Shown one piece after another: positions 18,901-26,277 of a stretch of 64,000 nucleotides of DNA. Source of the DNA: Streptomyces glomeratus. Lineage in GTDB: Bacteria > Actinomycetota > Actinomycetes > Streptomycetales > Streptomycetaceae. The notes beneath the pieces were generated by a model, which saw only the letters and a list, made by a program, of their open reading frames with translations, had not been told where the DNA came from and searched no databases. The stretch is from assembly GCF_021462825.1 (NCBI RefSeq), contig NZ_JAKEEB010000003.1, forward strand, positions 362,483 to 426,482, in the 5' to 3' direction. Positions within the stretch are counted from its first letter, which is position 1, and each line of letters begins with the position of its first letter. Made by a program: the position numbers and the translations under genes.

Positions 18901-19271
18901 GTCTGGACGCCTGGCTGGATGTGCTGGAGGAGCGGTACCCGCAGGCCCTGGCCAGGGTGCGGCAGGCGCTCGAGCGGGCCGGGGACCGGATGGCGGTGAT
19001 GATCGCGCCCCACCTGACCTCGATTCATCTGACGACCGCGGCGATCGCGCTCGCCCGTGCGGACGGCGGGAGCCGCGCCCGGGACGCGGCGGTCTGTCTG
19101 GGTGCCGCCGACGGGCTGCTGCCGCCCGGCCACTTCCAGGCAAGGATGGAGCGCGAGACCCGGGCCAGGGCGGAGGCGGACGTGCGGGCCGTGCTGGGCG
19201 ACGCGGCGTACGAGGCCGCGTACGCGGAGGGCGGCGGCCTCTCCGCGAAGGAGGCCGCCGCCCTCGTCTGA
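15921..19271 (+). CDS. AfsR-like multidomain transcriptional regulator
   Basis: A regulator of about 1,116 residues. The N-terminus is a SARP winged-helix DNA-binding domain (about 1-90, TVLALRAGRPVPVALLVDEVWDGDPP), followed by a bacterial transcriptional activation (BTAD) domain to ~245. A Pro/His-rich linker leads to an NB-ARC-type ATPase with Walker A GPGGAGKT near residue 320 and Walker B LLILDNCEHV. TPR-like helices fill the C-terminus. AfsR relatives integrate signals to switch on secondary metabolism; no biosynthetic cluster adjoins it. The GTG at 15921 is preferred for its spacing from GGAGA; ATG at 15912 is the alternative. It converges on the ABC exporter. Confidence 0.9.
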   Translation: MRYRILGTTQAFCADGTPVPIGGARLRALLTVLALRAGRPVPVALLVDEVWDGDPPADATGALQALVGRLRRTLGPDAVESADGGYRLAAAPDDVDLHRFERLVGEGLRALADGDPGKAAVVLDDALALWHGPALADLPDRAAEGARWETRRLDARRGRLAAALGLGDGERHLPELTALCDLHPFDESLQALRLRALRDAGRPAEALAAYEDVRQLLADRLGSDPGPELRALHGQLLHGQAARVPAPVPSGALPHADAPHATVPHTPAAPPGGTGPVPSSRPGNLRARLTSFVGRDTDIETLRGDLAAARLVTLLGPGGAGKTRLSQEAAEAVAREAPDGVWLAELAPLDDPEAVPEAVLTAVGARETVLRGAGAEEMRVVADRHDDPLLRLAEHCSRRRMLLILDNCEHVVDAAARLVDHLLRHCPGLTVLATSREPLGVPGELLRPVGPLPQPYALKLLADRGAAARPGFRVDADEETAAAAAEICRRLDGLPLAIELAAARLRMLSPRQIADRLDDRFRLLTSGSRTLLPRQQTLRAVVDWSWDLLDADERAVLRRLSVFSGGCDLTAAEAVCGPAALEALGSLVDKSLVVAAPSGDGQMRYRLLETVAEYAGERLDESGERSDAERAHLTYYRELARTTDPLLRSSAQRSAMERLQVEYENLRTALRRAVAAHDEQEALCLLLSLCWYWQMRDLRAEGRIWSTAVMALGPDPFVPPARPVPDLPERCTDSPPPMRPELLEEARRGAHLVHFACMDMEFQAWDTPQAREKLRVVSETYRPGQPQTCRVPGSLWFFAVLLSADLDRMLAVLDESVRTCRELGYTWELAQTLQVRANMLANRSDWAGDAARDADEALEIFRRLGDAWGTAEALSARGEARERRGDCLPAADDYRAAREYAEQLGARTQMAVLGARLGSVLLEAGQGEQGERLLREVIEEVHDTTNGANPFARLSLAWWLSRTGRLPEAREQVRILRTEFGAFTFPVFDGIVLGLDAWLDVLEERYPQALARVRQALERAGDRMAVMIAPHLTSIHLTTAAIALARADGGSRARDAAVCLGAADGLLPPGHFQARMERETRARAEADVRAVLGDAAYEAAYAEGGGLSAKEAAALV

Positions 19272-19298
19272 CGCGGGCCGGCGGTGCCGCCCGGCCGG

Positions 19299-20120
19299 TC
19301 AGCTCTTGGTGGTGAACTTGCGGATGGCGATCGGCGCCATCACCGCCGTGAGGACGACCGACCAGCCGAGGGTCATCAGCACGTCATGGGCGACCGGCTC
19401 GTGGCCGTTCATCAGGCCGCGGGCCGCGTCCGCGAGCGTCGACAGCGGGTTGTAGTCGGTGAAGGCCTGCAGCCAGCCCGGCATGGTGCTGGTCGGGGCG
19501 AAGATCGACGAACCGAACTGCAAGGGCATCAGCACGAGAAACCCCATCCCTTGGACGGCCTGGGCGCTCTTCATCACCACGCCCAGGGTCAGAAAGATCC
19601 ACATGACGCCGAATCCGAAGACCATCGACAGGCCTATGGCCGCGAACAGGCCGGGCACGTTCGACACCGACAGGCCGAGCAGGAAGCCCACCGCGAGCAG
19701 CACCGCCGTGGCGACCAGCATCCGCCCGATCTCCACGGCGATCTTGGCGATCAGAACGGAGCCCCGGCTGATGGGCAGCGACCGGAAGCGGTCCATCACG
19801 CCCTTCTGGAAGTCCTCGTTGAAGCCGGTGCCGACGCCCTGGGCGATGTTCATGCCCATCATCGCCATCAGTCCGGGGACCACGTAGTTCACATAGGCGT
19901 GCCGGTTGTGGGTCCCGGAGATCGCGCCGCCGAACACGAACACGAACAGCAGGCAGAAGACGATCGGGAACAGGATCGCGTCGAACATCGACTCCGGGTC
20001 CTGGCGGATCCACAGCAGGTTGCGGCGGACCAGGGCGCCGATGTGGCGCAGATTGCCGCGCAGCCCGATGCGGCCGTCGGCGACCGGTGCGGTGGGCGCG
20101 GTGACGGTGGCCGTGCTCAT
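19299..20120 (-). CDS. ABC-2 type exporter permease, DrrB-like
   Basis: A 273-residue ABC-2 permease with six hydrophobic segments, matching the daunorubicin-exporter DrrB family. It has the conserved segment NEDFQKGVMDRFRSLPISR near residue 105 and NPLSTLADAARGLMNG near 225. It should form the membrane channel for the ATPase encoded just upstream; their reading frames overlap by four bases (ATGA), which implies coupled translation. Confidence 0.92.
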   Translation of the reverse strand: MSTATVTAPTAPVADGRIGLRGNLRHIGALVRRNLLWIRQDPESMFDAILFPIVFCLLFVFVFGGAISGTHNRHAYVNYVVPGLMAMMGMNIAQGVGTGFNEDFQKGVMDRFRSLPISRGSVLIAKIAVEIGRMLVATAVLLAVGFLLGLSVSNVPGLFAAIGLSMVFGFGVMWIFLTLGVVMKSAQAVQGMGFLVLMPLQFGSSIFAPTSTMPGWLQAFTDYNPLSTLADAARGLMNGHEPVAHDVLMTLGWSVVLTAVMAPIAIRKFTTKS

Positions 20121-21142
20121 ACGGCGACCTCCTCGGGGGCGGGGGACGCGTCCTGCGGGGCACTGGCCTTGTGGCCGGTGAGGGACAGGAACACCTCGTC
20201 CAGGCTGGGCAGTTCGGTGGAGATGGCGGCGAGCGTGATGCCGCGGGCGGTGAGCGCGCCGAGCACCGCGGTCAGCTGCTCGTCGCTGAGGATCGGTACG
20301 AGGACGGTGCCGGTCTCGGTGTCCACGGTCGCGTGGCCGGGGCCGGTGAGGCCGAACTCGTCGAGGGTCGTGGCCGTCGGGCGCAGCTCCCGCGGATCGG
20401 CCGGACGGATGCGCAGCGTGCGACCGCCGACCCTGGCCTTCAGCTCGTCGATACGTCCGCCCGCGATGACCTTGCCGCGGTCGATGACGGTCAGCTCGGA
20501 GGCCAGCTGCTCCGCCTCCTCCATGTACTGGGTGGTGAGCAGCACGGTCGCACCCTCGGCGACCATCCGCTTGACCTCGGTCCACACCTCGTTCCGGGTG
20601 CGGGGGTCCAGGCCGGTGGTCGGCTCGTCCAGGTACAGGACGGCCGGGTGCCCGATCATCGAGGCGGCGAGGTCCAGTCGCCGCCGCATGCCGCCGGAGT
20701 ACGTGCGCGCCGGGCGCTTGGCGGCCTCCGTGAGCGAGAACCGCTCCAGGAGCCCGTCGGCGCGGGCCCTGGCCTCCTTGCGGGGCAGGTCGAGGAGCCG
20801 GCCGATCATGTACAGGTTCTCGAAGCCGGAGAGCTTCTCGTCGACCGACGCGTACTGGCCGGTGAGACCGATCACGCGGCGGGTCTGCCGCGGCTGCCGT
20901 ACTACGTCGTAGCCCGCGACGGTGGCGTGGCCGGCGTCGGGGGCGATGAGGGTGGACAGGCAGCGGACCAGGGTGGTCTTGCCGGCGCCGTTCGGCCCGA
21001 GCACGCCGAGGACGGTGCCCTCGCGCACATCGAGATCGACGCCGTCCAGCGCCCTGGTCTCGCCGTAGTGCTTGACCAGCCCCCGTACGGTGACGGCCGC
21101 GTCCGGGGCGGCCTCGCTGGGGTTGTTGTCGATTCGCGTCAT
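20117..21142 (-). CDS. ABC exporter ATP-binding protein, DrrA-like
   Basis: A 341-residue ATPase of the DrrA drug-resistance group. Walker A GPNGAGKT is near residue 50, the signature YSGGMRRRLDLAASM near 150, and Walker B VLYLDEPTTGLDPRTRNEVW follows. A C-terminal extension of ~100 residues is typical of DrrA proteins. With the permease it would pump a hydrophobic compound, but the substrate is unknown. An in-frame ATG 10 codons upstream is an alternative start. The neighbouring AfsR-like regulator runs convergently. Confidence 0.93.
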   Translation of the reverse strand: MTRIDNNPSEAAPDAAVTVRGLVKHYGETRALDGVDLDVREGTVLGVLGPNGAGKTTLVRCLSTLIAPDAGHATVAGYDVVRQPRQTRRVIGLTGQYASVDEKLSGFENLYMIGRLLDLPRKEARARADGLLERFSLTEAAKRPARTYSGGMRRRLDLAASMIGHPAVLYLDEPTTGLDPRTRNEVWTEVKRMVAEGATVLLTTQYMEEAEQLASELTVIDRGKVIAGGRIDELKARVGGRTLRIRPADPRELRPTATTLDEFGLTGPGHATVDTETGTVLVPILSDEQLTAVLGALTARGITLAAISTELPSLDEVFLSLTGHKASAPQDASPAPEEVAV

Positions 21143-21278
21143 GCCGACCAAGGTGTCAGCCGCCACCGACAAACCGCCTACAGGGCGCCGACAGCCACCG
21201 ATGATTCCCCGACAGCCGGCGACGGGTCCCGGGCGAGCACAGGTCCGCGGGAGCCGAGCCGGTTCGGGAGCACAAAGA

Positions 21279-21318
21279 GCGACAGCCCGCCGACGGGGGA
21301 AGATCGGCGGGCTGTCGC
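21279..21318. terminator. Strong hairpin between panB and the ABC exporter
   Basis: GCGACAGCCCGCCGA (21279-21293) pairs perfectly with 21304-21318 across a 10-base loop. A second, shorter CG-rich hairpin follows at about 21318-21339. It lies 84 bases past the panB stop codon and is a likely panB terminator. Confidence 0.75.
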
Positions 21319-21401
21319 GCGCCCCGCCAGGGGGGCGCGGGATACTGCGCGGCCGGCCTGAAACGGCCCGCAGTGGGTCGGTCAGCGCACCCGGCGGCCG
21401 C

Positions 21402-22289
21402 TCAGTGGACCGAGTGCTCCTCGAGCGGGAACGTTCCGCCCGTGACGTCCTCGGCGAACGCCCTTGCCGCGTCGCCCATGACCTGGCGCAGATCGGCGTA
21501 CTTCTTCACGAACTTCGGCACCCGGCCCCCGGTCAGCCCCAGCATGTCGGTCCACACCAGCACCTGCGCGTCCGTCTCCGGCCCGGCCCCGATGCCGACC
21601 GTCGGGATGTGCAGCGCCCGTGTCACCTCGGCCGCCAGCTCGGCCGGGACGAGCTCCAGGACCACCGCGAACGCGCCCGCGTCCTGCACCGCCTTGGCGT
21701 CCCTCATCAGCTGCGCGGCGGCCTCCTCGCCCCGGCCCTGCACGCGGTAGCCCATCGCGTTGACGGACTGCGGGGTCAGGCCGATGTGTGCCATGACCGG
21801 GATGCCGGACTCCACCAGCAGTTCGATCTGGCGGTGCGAGCGCTCGCCGCCCTCCAGCTTGACCGCGCCGACCCCGGCCTCCTTCACCAGGCGGGTGGCC
21901 GAGCGCAGGGCCTGCACCGGGCCTTCCTGGTAGGAGCCGAAGGGCAGGTCGCCGACGATCAGCGCACGCCTGGTGCCCCGGACGACAGCGGCGGAGAGCA
22001 TGGTCATCTCGTCGAGGGTGACGGGCACGGTCGTCTCGTACCCGAGGTGGCAGTTGCCCGCCGAGTCGCCGACGAGCATCACCGGGATGCCGGCCTCGTC
22101 GAACACGGACGCGGTCATCGCGTCGTAGGCGGTGAGCATGGGCCACTTCTCGCCGCGTTCCTTGGCGGCGGTGATGTCGCGGACGGTGATGCGTCGGGTG
22201 CTCTTTCCCCCGTACAGCGCCTTGCTGCTGTCGGAGGGCTTGAGCGCACCCTGGACGGGCTGCTCCTGGGCAGCCGGAAGCTGCGTCAT
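21402..22289 (-). CDS. panB: 3-methyl-2-oxobutanoate hydroxymethyltransferase
   Basis: A 295-residue PanB that adds a hydroxymethyl group from methylene-tetrahydrofolate to 2-oxoisovalerate, the first step of pantothenate synthesis. Typical segments are LTAYDAMTASVFDEAGIPVMLVGDS near residue 42, VKLEGG, MAHIGLTPQSVNAMGGY-like MAHIGLTPQSVNAMGY, and GIGAGPETDAQVLVWTDMLG. An AAGGAG site eight bases before the ATG at 22289 decides the start. There are no panC or panD neighbours. It is divergent from the QacA-type MFS gene. Confidence 0.96.
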   Translation of the reverse strand: MTQLPAAQEQPVQGALKPSDSSKALYGGKSTRRITVRDITAAKERGEKWPMLTAYDAMTASVFDEAGIPVMLVGDSAGNCHLGYETTVPVTLDEMTMLSAAVVRGTRRALIVGDLPFGSYQEGPVQALRSATRLVKEAGVGAVKLEGGERSHRQIELLVESGIPVMAHIGLTPQSVNAMGYRVQGRGEEAAAQLMRDAKAVQDAGAFAVVLELVPAELAAEVTRALHIPTVGIGAGPETDAQVLVWTDMLGLTGGRVPKFVKKYADLRQVMGDAARAFAEDVTGGTFPLEEHSVH

Positions 22290-22455
22290 CGCAACGGCTC
22301 CTTCTGTCATCTCGAGGCGCCCTGACGGCGTCCCCGGATCACCCCCATGGTGGCACTTCGTGCCACGGGCGGCTAGTGCCATGGGCGCCGGTGCCACGGG
22401 TGGCCACTTCTTAAGATCTACGTAAAGAAGTCAACGTCTGCGTAAAGAGTTTCGA

Positions 22456-22477
22456 TACGAGACGGTTCCGTTTCGTA
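22456..22477. promoter_or_regulatory. TetR-type operator in front of the QacA-type MFS gene
   Basis: TACGAGACGG-TT-CCGTTTCGTA is an inverted repeat in which 9 of 10 arm pairs match. It lies 15 bases before the MFS start. Just upstream, CGTAAAGA occurs at 22421 and again at 22441, exactly 20 bases apart, about two helix turns. The TetR gene following the MFS gene is the natural candidate to bind here. The gap also holds the panB promoter. Confidence 0.75.
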
Positions 22478-22491
22478 AATGCCCTAGGCTC

Positions 22492-24090
22492 ATGACCATG
22501 ACTACTCCAGCTGCCTCTGTCGAACGGCGGGTGCCGGAGGCGGTGCACCAGCGCCGATGGGCCATCCTCGGCGTACTGATGCTCAGCCTGCTGATCGTTG
22601 TGCTCGACAACTCCATCCTCAACGTCGCCATCAAGACGATCTCCACTCCGGCGCCGACCGGTCTCGGTGCCACCCAGAGCGAGCTGGAGTGGGCCATCAA
22701 CGCCTACACCCTCGTATTCGCCGGGCTGCTGTTCACCGCGGGACTCCTCGGCGACCGCCTGGGCCGGAAGAAGACGCTGCTGGCCGGACTCGCCGTCTTC
22801 GGCGTGGGGTCGGCGCTCGCCGCGGAGTCCGGTTCCCCGGCCCAGCTCATCGCGTTCCGCGCGGTGATGGGCCTCGGCGCGGCCTTCGTGATGCCCGCGA
22901 CGCTCGCGGTACTCATGAACGTCTTCGAGCGGGAGGAGCAGCCCAAGGCCATAGGTATATGGGCCGGCGGCGTCGGCCTCGCCATCGCGATAGGCCCGAT
23001 CACCGGCGGTGTGCTCCTCGCCCACTTCTGGTGGGGCTCGGTCTTCCTGATCAACGTGCCGATCGTGATCCTCGCGCTGGCCCTGATGATCTGGCTGGTC
23101 CCCGACTCCCGCGACCCCCGCCCCGGTCGGGTCGACCCCGTCGGCGTGCTCCTGTCCGTCGTCGGCCTGGTCCTGCTCGTCTACGGCATCATCAAGGGCG
23201 GCCAGCTCGCCGACTTCACCGACACCAAGGTGCTGGCGACGATCGCCGCCGGTCTCGCCGTCCTCGCGCTCTTCGTGGTGTTCGAGAAGCGCAGCGACCA
23301 TCCCTCCATCGATGTCGCGTACTTCAAGAACAAGGTCTTCTCCGCCGCCATCGCCGCGATAGCCCTGGTCTTCTTCGCGCTGATGGGCGTCACCTTCTTC
23401 TCGGTCTTCTACACCCAGAGCGTCCGGGGCTACTCGCCGCTCCAGACGGGTCTGCTGATGCTGCCGCTGGCCGCCGCACAGATGATCTTCGCTCCGCGCG
23501 CCCGGCTGCTGGTGGACCGGTTCGGCAACCGCGCCACGACCACCGCCGGCATGATCGTCATCGCGGCGATGCTCGCCGCCTTCGCCGCCTTGGAGGCGGA
23601 CACGCCGATCTGGATCCTCGAGGTCGTCTTCTTCCTCATGGGCACCGGCATGGCCCACATCATGACCCCGACCAGCGTCGTCATCATGCAGGCGCTGCCG
23701 CGCGAGAAGGCGGGCTCCGCGTCCGCGCTCAGCAACACCTTCCGCCAGGTCGGCGGTGCGCTCGGTATCGCGGTGCTCGGCTCCGTGCTGTCGACGACGT
23801 ACCGCGACGGCATCCAGGACAAACTGGCCTTCCTCCCGGCGGGCGTCCGGCACACCGCGGGCGAGTCGATCGAGGCGACGCTCGGCGTGGCCGCGAAGCT
23901 CGGCCCCAACGGCAAGGTGCTGGTCTCCCCGGCCAACGACGCCTTCCTGCACGCGATGCACGTGACGGCGCTGTGGGGTGCGGGCGTGGCGGTGATCGGC
24001 GCCCTCGTGGTGGCACTGTTCCTGCCCGGGAAGGCGCCCGTGGCGCCGAAGGGCAAAGAGGAAGCGGAGTTGGTGGCCGCGGACCACTGA
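22492..24090 (+). CDS. DHA2-family MFS multidrug exporter (EmrB/QacA type)
   Basis: A 532-residue 14-helix drug:proton antiporter. Motif A is [16 protein letters not shown] near residue 82, the helix-1 motif [10 protein letters not shown] near 40 (motif D1), and motif [23 protein letters not shown] near 158. Such pumps expel lipophilic or cationic drugs. A palindromic operator sits just upstream and a TetR gene 104 bases downstream, the usual arrangement for drug-inducible efflux. The start is the first of two ATG codons, ATGACCATG. Confidence 0.93.
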   Translation: MTMTTPAASVERRVPEAVHQRRWAILGVLMLSLLIVVLDNSILNVAIKTISTPAPTGLGATQSELEWAINAYTLVFAGLLFTAGLLGDRLGRKKTLLAGLAVFGVGSALAAESGSPAQLIAFRAVMGLGAAFVMPATLAVLMNVFEREEQPKAIGIWAGGVGLAIAIGPITGGVLLAHFWWGSVFLINVPIVILALALMIWLVPDSRDPRPGRVDPVGVLLSVVGLVLLVYGIIKGGQLADFTDTKVLATIAAGLAVLALFVVFEKRSDHPSIDVAYFKNKVFSAAIAAIALVFFALMGVTFFSVFYTQSVRGYSPLQTGLLMLPLAAAQMIFAPRARLLVDRFGNRATTTAGMIVIAAMLAAFAALEADTPIWILEVVFFLMGTGMAHIMTPTSVVIMQALPREKAGSASALSNTFRQVGGALGIAVLGSVLSTTYRDGIQDKLAFLPAGVRHTAGESIEATLGVAAKLGPNGKVLVSPANDAFLHAMHVTALWGAGVAVIGALVVALFLPGKAPVAPKGKEEAELVAADH

Positions 24091-24194
24091 CGACCGCTGA
24101 CGACGCGTCAACCCCGGGCACCGGCAGCGTGCGGGTGCCCGGCACCGCGCACACCGGGGAGAATGTCCCCAGTGAAGCAAGGACGGAGTCGAAT

Positions 24195-24815
24195 GTGAGC
24201 CTCGCCGACAGCCGGCCCCAGCAGTACTGCCCCGTACGCGGACGCCCCCGCAGCGAGGCCGTCGAACGGGCCATCATCGAAGGTGTGATGAAGCTCATCG
24301 AGGACGGTGTGTCCCTCGCGGACCTGTCCATAGAGGGCATCGCCCGCACCGCCGGCGTCGGCAAGGCCACCATCTACCGCCGGTGGAGCAACAAGGAGGA
24401 CCTCTTCGTCGACGTCATGCGCGCCACCGAGCCCGAGGACCCCGAACTGCCCGGTACCTCGACGCGCGACGACCTCGTCGTGCTCCTGGAGTCGCTGCGG
24501 CAGCGCGGCCTGGCCAGCCGCTCCTCGGCGATCCTCCACAACGTGCACGCCCAGATGAAGAGCAGCCCCAAGATCTGGGCCGCCTACCACGCCACCGTCG
24601 TCGCCCCCCGGCGCCGGCTCGGGCTCGAAGTCCTGCGCCGCGGGCAGGAGAACGGCGAGCTGCGAGGGGACGTGGACATCGAGCTGATGAACGACATCCT
24701 CGTCGGCCCCATGCTGGTGCGTTCCGTGCTGCGCCCCGACGCCGCGCTGGAGGAGGGCCTCGCCGAGGAGATCGTCGACACGGTCCTGGAAGGGCTACGG
24801 CCCGTCAGTTCCTGA
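24195..24815 (+). CDS. TetR-family transcriptional regulator
   Basis: A 206-residue TetR regulator starting at GTG behind an AAGGACGGAG ribosome site. The N-terminal helix-turn-helix covers about residues 22-68, with LSIEGIARTAGVGKATIYRRWSNKEDLF the recognition part. The C-terminal half is the ligand and dimer domain. It most likely represses the upstream MFS pump by binding the palindrome at 22456-22477, and releases it when a pump substrate binds. No second TetR gene is near. Confidence 0.92.
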   Translation: MSLADSRPQQYCPVRGRPRSEAVERAIIEGVMKLIEDGVSLADLSIEGIARTAGVGKATIYRRWSNKEDLFVDVMRATEPEDPELPGTSTRDDLVVLLESLRQRGLASRSSAILHNVHAQMKSSPKIWAAYHATVVAPRRRLGLEVLRRGQENGELRGDVDIELMNDILVGPMLVRSVLRPDAALEEGLAEEIVDTVLEGLRPVSS

Positions 24816-24864
24816 GTTTCCCGGGCCCTGTGTGCTGGTTTTGTCACAGAAGGCCCCCTCGTGC

Positions 24865-24888
24865 CCGCCTCCGGAACTCCGGAGGCGG
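24865..24888 (+). terminator. Hairpin after the tetR gene
   Basis: CCGCCTCCGG-AACT-CCGGAGGCGG is a perfect 10-bp stem with a 4-base loop, 49 bases after the tetR stop. Confidence 0.8.
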
Positions 24889-25003
24889 CCGTCCTCGTCC
24901 TCGTCCGCGTAAGGCCGTCATGGGACGGCGGGATCGGACCGATCATCCCCTAGGGTCGTAACCCGGGGGACGACGGTATGCACGGCAAGGTGTGAGGCGA
25001 CGT

Positions 25004-26041
25004 ATGGCGCAGGCGTACATGACGGAGACGGGCAGCGGCGGCACGGGTCCCCGCCGCCCAGGATTCCGGCTCCGGCGCCTCGTCCAGAGACTGCGCGGCG
25101 ACCGCGGCATCTGGCGCCGCGGCATCGTGACGGCCGCGCTCGCGCTCCTCCTCGCGCTGGTGATGCTGCTGCACGCGCAGATCCCCAATGCCGTCGGCAA
25201 CCTCGGCAGTCTCAGCGAGACCTTCCTGCCCTGGCTCGGTGTCGTCGGCATCCCGCTGCTGCTGATCCTCGCGCTGGTACGGAAGTCGGCGACCGCGCTG
25301 ATCGCCATGGTGGTGCCGGTGACGGTCTGGCTCAACCTCTTCGGTGGGCTGCTCGGCGACAAGACCGGCAGTGGCGGCGATCTGACCGTCGCCACGCACA
25401 ATGTCAACGCCGAAAACCCCGACCCCTCCGGCACGGCTCGCGACGTCGCCGCCTCGGGGGCGGACGTGCTCGCCCTGGAGGAGCTCAAGGCGTCCGAGGT
25501 CCCGGTCTACGAGCGGGCGCTGGCGCCGGTGTACAAGTACCACTCGGTGCAGGGCACGGTCGGCCTGTGGAGCAAGTACCCGCTCGGCGGGGTGAAGGCC
25601 GTGGACATCAAACTGGGCTGGACACGTGCGATGCGGGCCACCGTGGACACGCCCCAGGGGCAGATCGCCGTCTACGTCGCCCACATGCCCTCGGTGCGCG
25701 TCAAGCTGGCGGCCGGGTTCACCGCGCGCCAGCGCGACACCAGCGCGGACGCGCTCGGCGAGGCCATCGTCCATGAGCAGCTGGACAAGGTGATCCTGCT
25801 CGGGGACCTCAACGGCACCATGAACGACCGTGCCCTCAACGAGGTCACCTCGCAGATGCGCTCCACGCAGGGCGCGGCGGGCAGCGGCTTCGGGTTCAGC
25901 TGGCCGGCGTCGTTCCCGATGGCGCGGATCGACCAGATCATGGTCCGGGGTGTGGAGCCGATGAGCTCGTGGACCCTGCCGCGCACGGGGAGCGACCATC
26001 TGCCGGTCGCGGCCCGTGTGAAGGTCGGCACCGGGTCGTAG
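25004..26041 (+). CDS. Membrane-anchored endonuclease/exonuclease/phosphatase-family protein, VanJ-like
   Basis: A 345-residue protein with three hydrophobic helices in the first ~125 residues, then an endonuclease/exonuclease/phosphatase (EEP) domain on the outer side. EEP signs are THNVN, LALEELKASE (metal Glu), LLGDLNGT and the final SDHLPVAARV. This architecture matches VanJ, a Streptomyces membrane protein linked to teicoplanin resistance, and its chromosomal homologues, which suggests a lipid-linked phosphate substrate at the cell envelope. ATG at 25004 has GAGG at a good distance; an ATG five codons later is possible. Confidence 0.85.
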   Translation: MAQAYMTETGSGGTGPRRPGFRLRRLVQRLRGDRGIWRRGIVTAALALLLALVMLLHAQIPNAVGNLGSLSETFLPWLGVVGIPLLLILALVRKSATALIAMVVPVTVWLNLFGGLLGDKTGSGGDLTVATHNVNAENPDPSGTARDVAASGADVLALEELKASEVPVYERALAPVYKYHSVQGTVGLWSKYPLGGVKAVDIKLGWTRAMRATVDTPQGQIAVYVAHMPSVRVKLAAGFTARQRDTSADALGEAIVHEQLDKVILLGDLNGTMNDRALNEVTSQMRSTQGAAGSGFGFSWPASFPMARIDQIMVRGVEPMSSWTLPRTGSDHLPVAARVKVGTGS

Positions 26042-26098
26042 AGGCACCGGGCCTCTGGCGTGGGGCCTTGTGGCACGAGCTCTTGCGGTGGGCCCCGG

Positions 26099-26188
26099 GA
26101 CATGGGGCCGTAAGACATGGGTCTGTAACACATGGGTCTGTAACACATGGGTCTGTAAGACATGGGTCTGTAAGACATGGGGTCTTAA
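26099..26188. repeat. Six tandem 15-bp units (GACATGGGTCTGTAA)
   Basis: Six head-to-tail 15-base copies fill 26099-26188: the central four differ only at base 1 (G or C), and the outer two are slightly degenerate. The array ends 13 bases before a TTGACG -35-like element of the downstream MFS gene. The 15-base period would place units about 1.4 turns apart on the helix. Both strands are open through the array, but neither peptide looks like a real product. Confidence 0.95.
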
Positions 26189-26218
26189 CCCGCAGGAATA
26201 CTTGACGTGAGAGACTTT

Positions 26219-26257
26219 GTTCCGTACTTGAACATACTGACGTCCCCGGTACGGAAC
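26219..26257. promoter_or_regulatory. Inverted repeat in the AraJ-type MFS promoter
   Basis: GTTCCGTAC (26219-26227) and GTACGGAAC (26249-26257) are perfect 9-base inverted arms with 21 bases between. A TTGACG at 26202 followed by TACTTG at 26225 could be the -35 and -10 of the MFS promoter, putting the left arm over the -10. A repressor or attenuator site is likely; the binding factor is unknown. Confidence 0.5.
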
Positions 26258-26277
26258 TCCGCTCTGAAAGGTCCCTC

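Noticed and set aside
15597..19133. A long minus-strand frame opposite the AfsR-like gene
   Set aside because: No recognisable fold or ribosome site; the plus strand has clear SARP, BTAD and NB-ARC motifs.
25672..26178. Minus-strand frame with an MSYRP-type pentapeptide repeat
   Set aside because: The repeat comes from the 15-bp tandem array and the frame then runs antisense through the EEP gene; no ribosome site or conserved domain.
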